Positions 61,753-64,000 of a DNA stretch of 64,000 nucleotides are shown here, one piece after another. How positions within the stretch are numbered: the stretch's first letter is position 1; the number at the start of each line of letters is the position of its first letter. The DNA lies in assembly GCF_002742645.2 (NCBI RefSeq), contig NZ_CP033875.1, forward strand, positions 3,884,001 to 3,948,000, read 5' to 3'. The notes beneath the pieces were generated by a model that was given only the letters and a program-made list of their open reading frames with translations, was not told where the DNA came from and searched no databases. The translations under genes were made by a program, and so were the position numbers. Source of the DNA: Caulobacter sp. FWC26. Its GTDB lineage: Bacteria; Pseudomonadota; Alphaproteobacteria; Caulobacterales; Caulobacteraceae.

Positions 61753-62591
61753 TGACCAGGCTTTCAGCGCTCATCTGCGCTCACAACGAGGAGCAGCGTC
61801 TTCACGCTTGCCTCTCGGCGCTTTCATTCTGCGACGAAATCGTCGTCGTCGCCGATCGCTGCACCGACGGCACCGAAGCGGTCGCGCGCCAGTATGGCGC
61901 CAAGGTCGTCTCCGGCGCCTTCCCGGTCGAGGGCCCCCGCAAGCACGCCGGCCTAGCGCGCTGCACCGGGGATTGGATCCTGGAACTCGACGCCGATGAG
62001 GGCGTCAGTGCGGCCTTCGCGCGCGAAGTCCGCGAAACGATCGCTCGCCCCAACGCCGCCGACTGGTACCAGGTGCCGATCGACAACTATGTCGGCGATC
62101 AACTGGTGCGGCATGGCTGGGGCGGTTCGTTCGGCACCTCCTCTGCGGCGCGCCTGTTCCGGCGCGGCGTCAAGTCGTGGAAAAGCGAGCGCGTCCATCC
62201 GGGCGCACGGCTCGACGGAACCTTCGGCGGACGGCTCAACGAACCTCTGCGGCACATGGTCGATGAAGACATCGCCGACATGTTCGCCCGCCTGTCGCGC
62301 TACACCGCTTTGAGGGCCCAGGATCTGGCGGATGCTGGCGCGGTCAAAAGCCTGCCCGACGACGCCTTCCGAGGGCTGCGTCGCTTCTTCAAGTGCTACG
62401 TGTCGCGCAAGGGCTATCGAGAAGGCGATCTGGGTTTCCTTATCTCGCTGATGGCCGGGCTCTATCCAATCCTGTCGAACCTGCGGGCGCGCGAGATCCT
62501 GCGCCAACGGTCGCGAGGCGCGGTCTCCGAAGCGCCGGTTCCGTCGGCGATACCGGTCCCGTTGCAGCACGCCGAGGCGGTCGCGCGGTAG
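61752..62591 (+). CDS. Glycosyltransferase family 2 protein
   Basis: A 279-residue GT2 enzyme. Start ATG at 61752 (MTRLSALICAHNEEQRLHACLSAL); GTG at 61749 is an alternative. DXD-type motif in WILELDADEGVSAA, with ADRCTDGTEAVARQYG. It resembles WaaE/LPS core beta-glycosyltransferases. One hydrophobic C-terminal segment (FLISLMAGLYPILSNL). It likely adds a sugar in envelope glycan assembly together with the next gene. Confidence 0.9.
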   Translation: MTRLSALICAHNEEQRLHACLSALSFCDEIVVVADRCTDGTEAVARQYGAKVVSGAFPVEGPRKHAGLARCTGDWILELDADEGVSAAFAREVRETIARPNAADWYQVPIDNYVGDQLVRHGWGGSFGTSSAARLFRRGVKSWKSERVHPGARLDGTFGGRLNEPLRHMVDEDIADMFARLSRYTALRAQDLADAGAVKSLPDDAFRGLRRFFKCYVSRKGYREGDLGFLISLMAGLYPILSNLRAREILRQRSRGAVSEAPVPSAIPVPLQHAEAVAR

Positions 62592-62597
62592 CCATCA

Positions 62598-63374
62598 ATG
62601 CCCGCGCGCCTGCCGCTCGCCTTTCGCCTGATCCTTGGCCCGGAGCTGGACCTTTGGTCCAAAGCGGGTCACGCGCCGGTCATCTGGTGGCGTGACGATG
62701 ACGCCCGAGCGCCGACCCCGGCGCTGGAGCGTTTGCTGGACCTCTCGCGCCGCCACGCCGCGCCGCTGACCTTGGCCGCGATCGCCGGTCCCGAGCTGAC
62801 GCAGCTGGTGCGGCGCGTCAGCGAAGACCCGCATATCGAAATCGCCGTTCATGGCTTCACGCATGTCAACCGCCAGCCCGAGGGCGCGGGCTTTGGCGAG
62901 ATCATCGACAGCGATACGGTCGAGGAAGTCCGTGAACGGCTCAACGCCACCGTCACGGCCTTTCATGAGGCCGGCGCGATGCCGACCCTGTTCGTTCCCC
63001 CGTGGAACAATCTGTCCCGCCAATTGCTCGGGGCGCTGCCGGGCTCGGCCCTGAGCGCGATCTCGGCCTTTGATGAGGCCATGAAAGAGACCGACACGGT
63101 TCCGCGCGTTGACGCGCACCTGGACGTCTTGCGCTGGAGGGGCGGCGCCCGGTTTCGCGGGCGGTGGAAATTCCTGACGCGAATGCGCCGATTGCTGGCC
63201 CACAGGCGCAGAAGCGGGGCCTGGGACGAGCCGATCGGCCTACTGACCCACCATCTCGACCACGATCACCAGACCTGGCGCTTTCTGGAGGCGTTCCTGA
63301 CAGTCTTTCCGATCGTCGCGCGTCGCGCCTTGCGCGTCGAACCGAGCCAGGACCACCCCGCGCTCAGCGCTTAG
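62598..63374 (+). CDS. Polysaccharide deacetylase-like protein
   Basis: A 258-residue NodB-fold protein. Motifs: VIWWRDDDARAPTPALERLLDL (DDD metal site), IEIAVHGFTHVNRQPEG (HxxTH), FVPPWNNLSRQLL, and HHLDHDHQTWRFL. It would deacetylate a glycan N-acetyl sugar. It follows the GT2 gene by 6 bp, so they are cotranscribed and may act on the same glycan. Confidence 0.88.
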   Translation: MPARLPLAFRLILGPELDLWSKAGHAPVIWWRDDDARAPTPALERLLDLSRRHAAPLTLAAIAGPELTQLVRRVSEDPHIEIAVHGFTHVNRQPEGAGFGEIIDSDTVEEVRERLNATVTAFHEAGAMPTLFVPPWNNLSRQLLGALPGSALSAISAFDEAMKETDTVPRVDAHLDVLRWRGGARFRGRWKFLTRMRRLLAHRRRSGAWDEPIGLLTHHLDHDHQTWRFLEAFLTVFPIVARRALRVEPSQDHPALSA

Positions 63375-63377
63375 AGC

Positions 63378-63503
63378 TTAGGCCGCTTCGGGTCGGTCGC
63401 GCAGACACTCGCCGATGGCTCGCGCGCACCCCGGAAGACCCAAGGCGCCGACAAACGACATCGCAACGGCGCAGACCAGCATGATCGGTTGAAAAATGCG
63501 CAT
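63378..63503 (-). CDS. Putative 41-residue small membrane peptide
   Basis: An ORF with GGAG 9 bases before its ATG at 63503. The peptide MRIFQPIMLVCAVAMSFVGALGLPGCARAIGECLRDRPEAA has one hydrophobic helix and then a Cys-containing polar tail; GLPGC at residues 22-26 could be a lipobox. It is convergent with the deacetylase. No family recognised. Confidence 0.5.
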   Translation of the reverse strand: MRIFQPIMLVCAVAMSFVGALGLPGCARAIGECLRDRPEAA

Positions 63504-63621
63504 CGGATAAGTCTCCACGCAGCGTGTCATCTGCTGACAATCTGTCACGGTTGTAAGACGGAACCTTGACGGTTGTTCCGCGCTCGAATGAAAAAATTCA
63601 GTCGGCGGCTTTGCAGCCCAT

Positions 63622-64000
63622 TCAACCGCCCAAGTCGTAGGTCGTTCGCACGGCCTCGATCCGGGCGAGCTTGTCGTGCAACGGCGCCCAATCGTCAGCT
63701 TCTGCGATCGGCGCCCAAAGGGCCTCGACCTCGTCGATGAGCAGCTCCTCCGGCTCGTCGCTCTGGAAAACAGGGTCCATCAGTCGTTCCGGACGATCCG
63801 GCGCAGCCGCCTCCAGCCTGCGGCGGAAATCGCGGAAGGTCTCGCTGTCATAGAGCGCGGCCCTGGGGCCTCGCAACGCGCGCTCCGCCGACGCCTCGCC
63901 GCAGAACCAATCGAAGAAGAACGGCTCCCAGCGGAGGTCATCGCCGCCGGCGGCCAAGGCGCGAAACGCGGCGTTGACCAGGTCCAGGTCGCTGTCAGCC
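63622..64000 (-). CDS. Partial gene, SelO/UPF0061-like C-terminus possible
   Basis: The frame is open to the window edge on the minus strand, so only the C-terminal part is seen (about 125 residues). It reads DLDLVNAAFRALAAGGDDLRWEPFFFDWFCGEASAERALRG, then YDSETFRDFRRRLEA, and ends LIDEVEALWAPIAEADDWAPLHDKLARIEAVRTTYDLGG. This could be the end of a SelO-type AMPylase, but I am not sure. Start outside the window. Confidence 0.55.
   Translation of the reverse strand, partial: ADSDLDLVNAAFRALAAGGDDLRWEPFFFDWFCGEASAERALRGPRAALYDSETFRDFRRRLEAAAPDRPERLMDPVFQSDEPEELLIDEVEALWAPIAEADDWAPLHDKLARIEAVRTTYDLGG

Overview
The window is about 67% GC-rich alphaproteobacterial chromosome. Gene content and order point to Caulobacter (C. 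vibrioides/crescentus or a close relative). It holds the bactofilin-partner synthase PbpC, the diguanylate cyclase DgcA, the cell-cycle proteins TrcR, RcdA and TacA, and the chromosome-structuring protein GapR. Their relative spacing fits the C. crescentus locus numbers I remember (pbpC CC_3277, dgcA CC_3285, tacA CC_3315, gapR CC_3319). That identification is from memory, not from a search. I see no insertion sequence, prophage, CRISPR array, rRNA or tRNA. Genes are tightly packed on both strands, so this is core chromosome rather than an island.

Layout. 1-3.0 kb: the tail of a bufferin-type operon (BufB, BufC, BufD), then an atypical receiver and a small helical partner. 3.1-13.1 kb: housekeeping genes including a TspO-like protein, an acetyltransferase, bacterioferritin with its ferredoxin, ThiE, SuhB, a glycerophosphodiesterase, a DUF885 peptidase, an MsbA-like exporter and L31. 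13.1-25.9 kb: PbpC, a racemase, an ABC pair divergent from a DUF2975-HTH pair, PurK/PurE, DgcA, a single-domain receiver, an M61 peptidase, UbiX, two DUF465 proteins and TrcR. 26-34 kb: quinone reductase, DUF1192, RcdA, COQ9, S21, an ABC exporter, a hydrolase, an M23 peptidase and UrcA. 34-44.3 kb: a three-gene proton-translocating transhydrogenase, a cytochrome oxidase subunit IV, GT9, a thioesterase/hydrolase pair, a UbiB-type kinase, an M3 peptidase and a membrane protein. 44.6-48.7 kb: TacA, GapR, a beta-hydroxyacid dehydrogenase, a HAD hydrolase and L36. 48.9-64 kb: a lytic transglycosylase, an epimerase, a YcaQ-like protein, a three-gene signalling cassette (OmpR-type regulator, LysM-FecR protein, CHASE2 histidine kinase), an ECF sigma/FecR/TonB-receptor cassette and two envelope-glycan genes.

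Two themes stand out. One is cell-cycle and polarity control (PbpC, DgcA, TrcR, RcdA, TacA, GapR). A consensus -24/-12 sigma54 promoter lies just upstream of rcdA, and tacA, which encodes a sigma54 activator, is 17 kb away. The other is envelope sensing and stress: the bufferin operon, the LysM-FecR/CHASE2 cassette and the FecI-FecR-TonB receptor cassette.

The intergenic gaps carry several families of inverted repeats that explain most of the non-coding sequence. Some translation starts look unusual: apparent CTG starts for rpsU and the TonB receptor, and an 11-codon leader ORF coupled to the glycosyltransferase at 61.75 kb.
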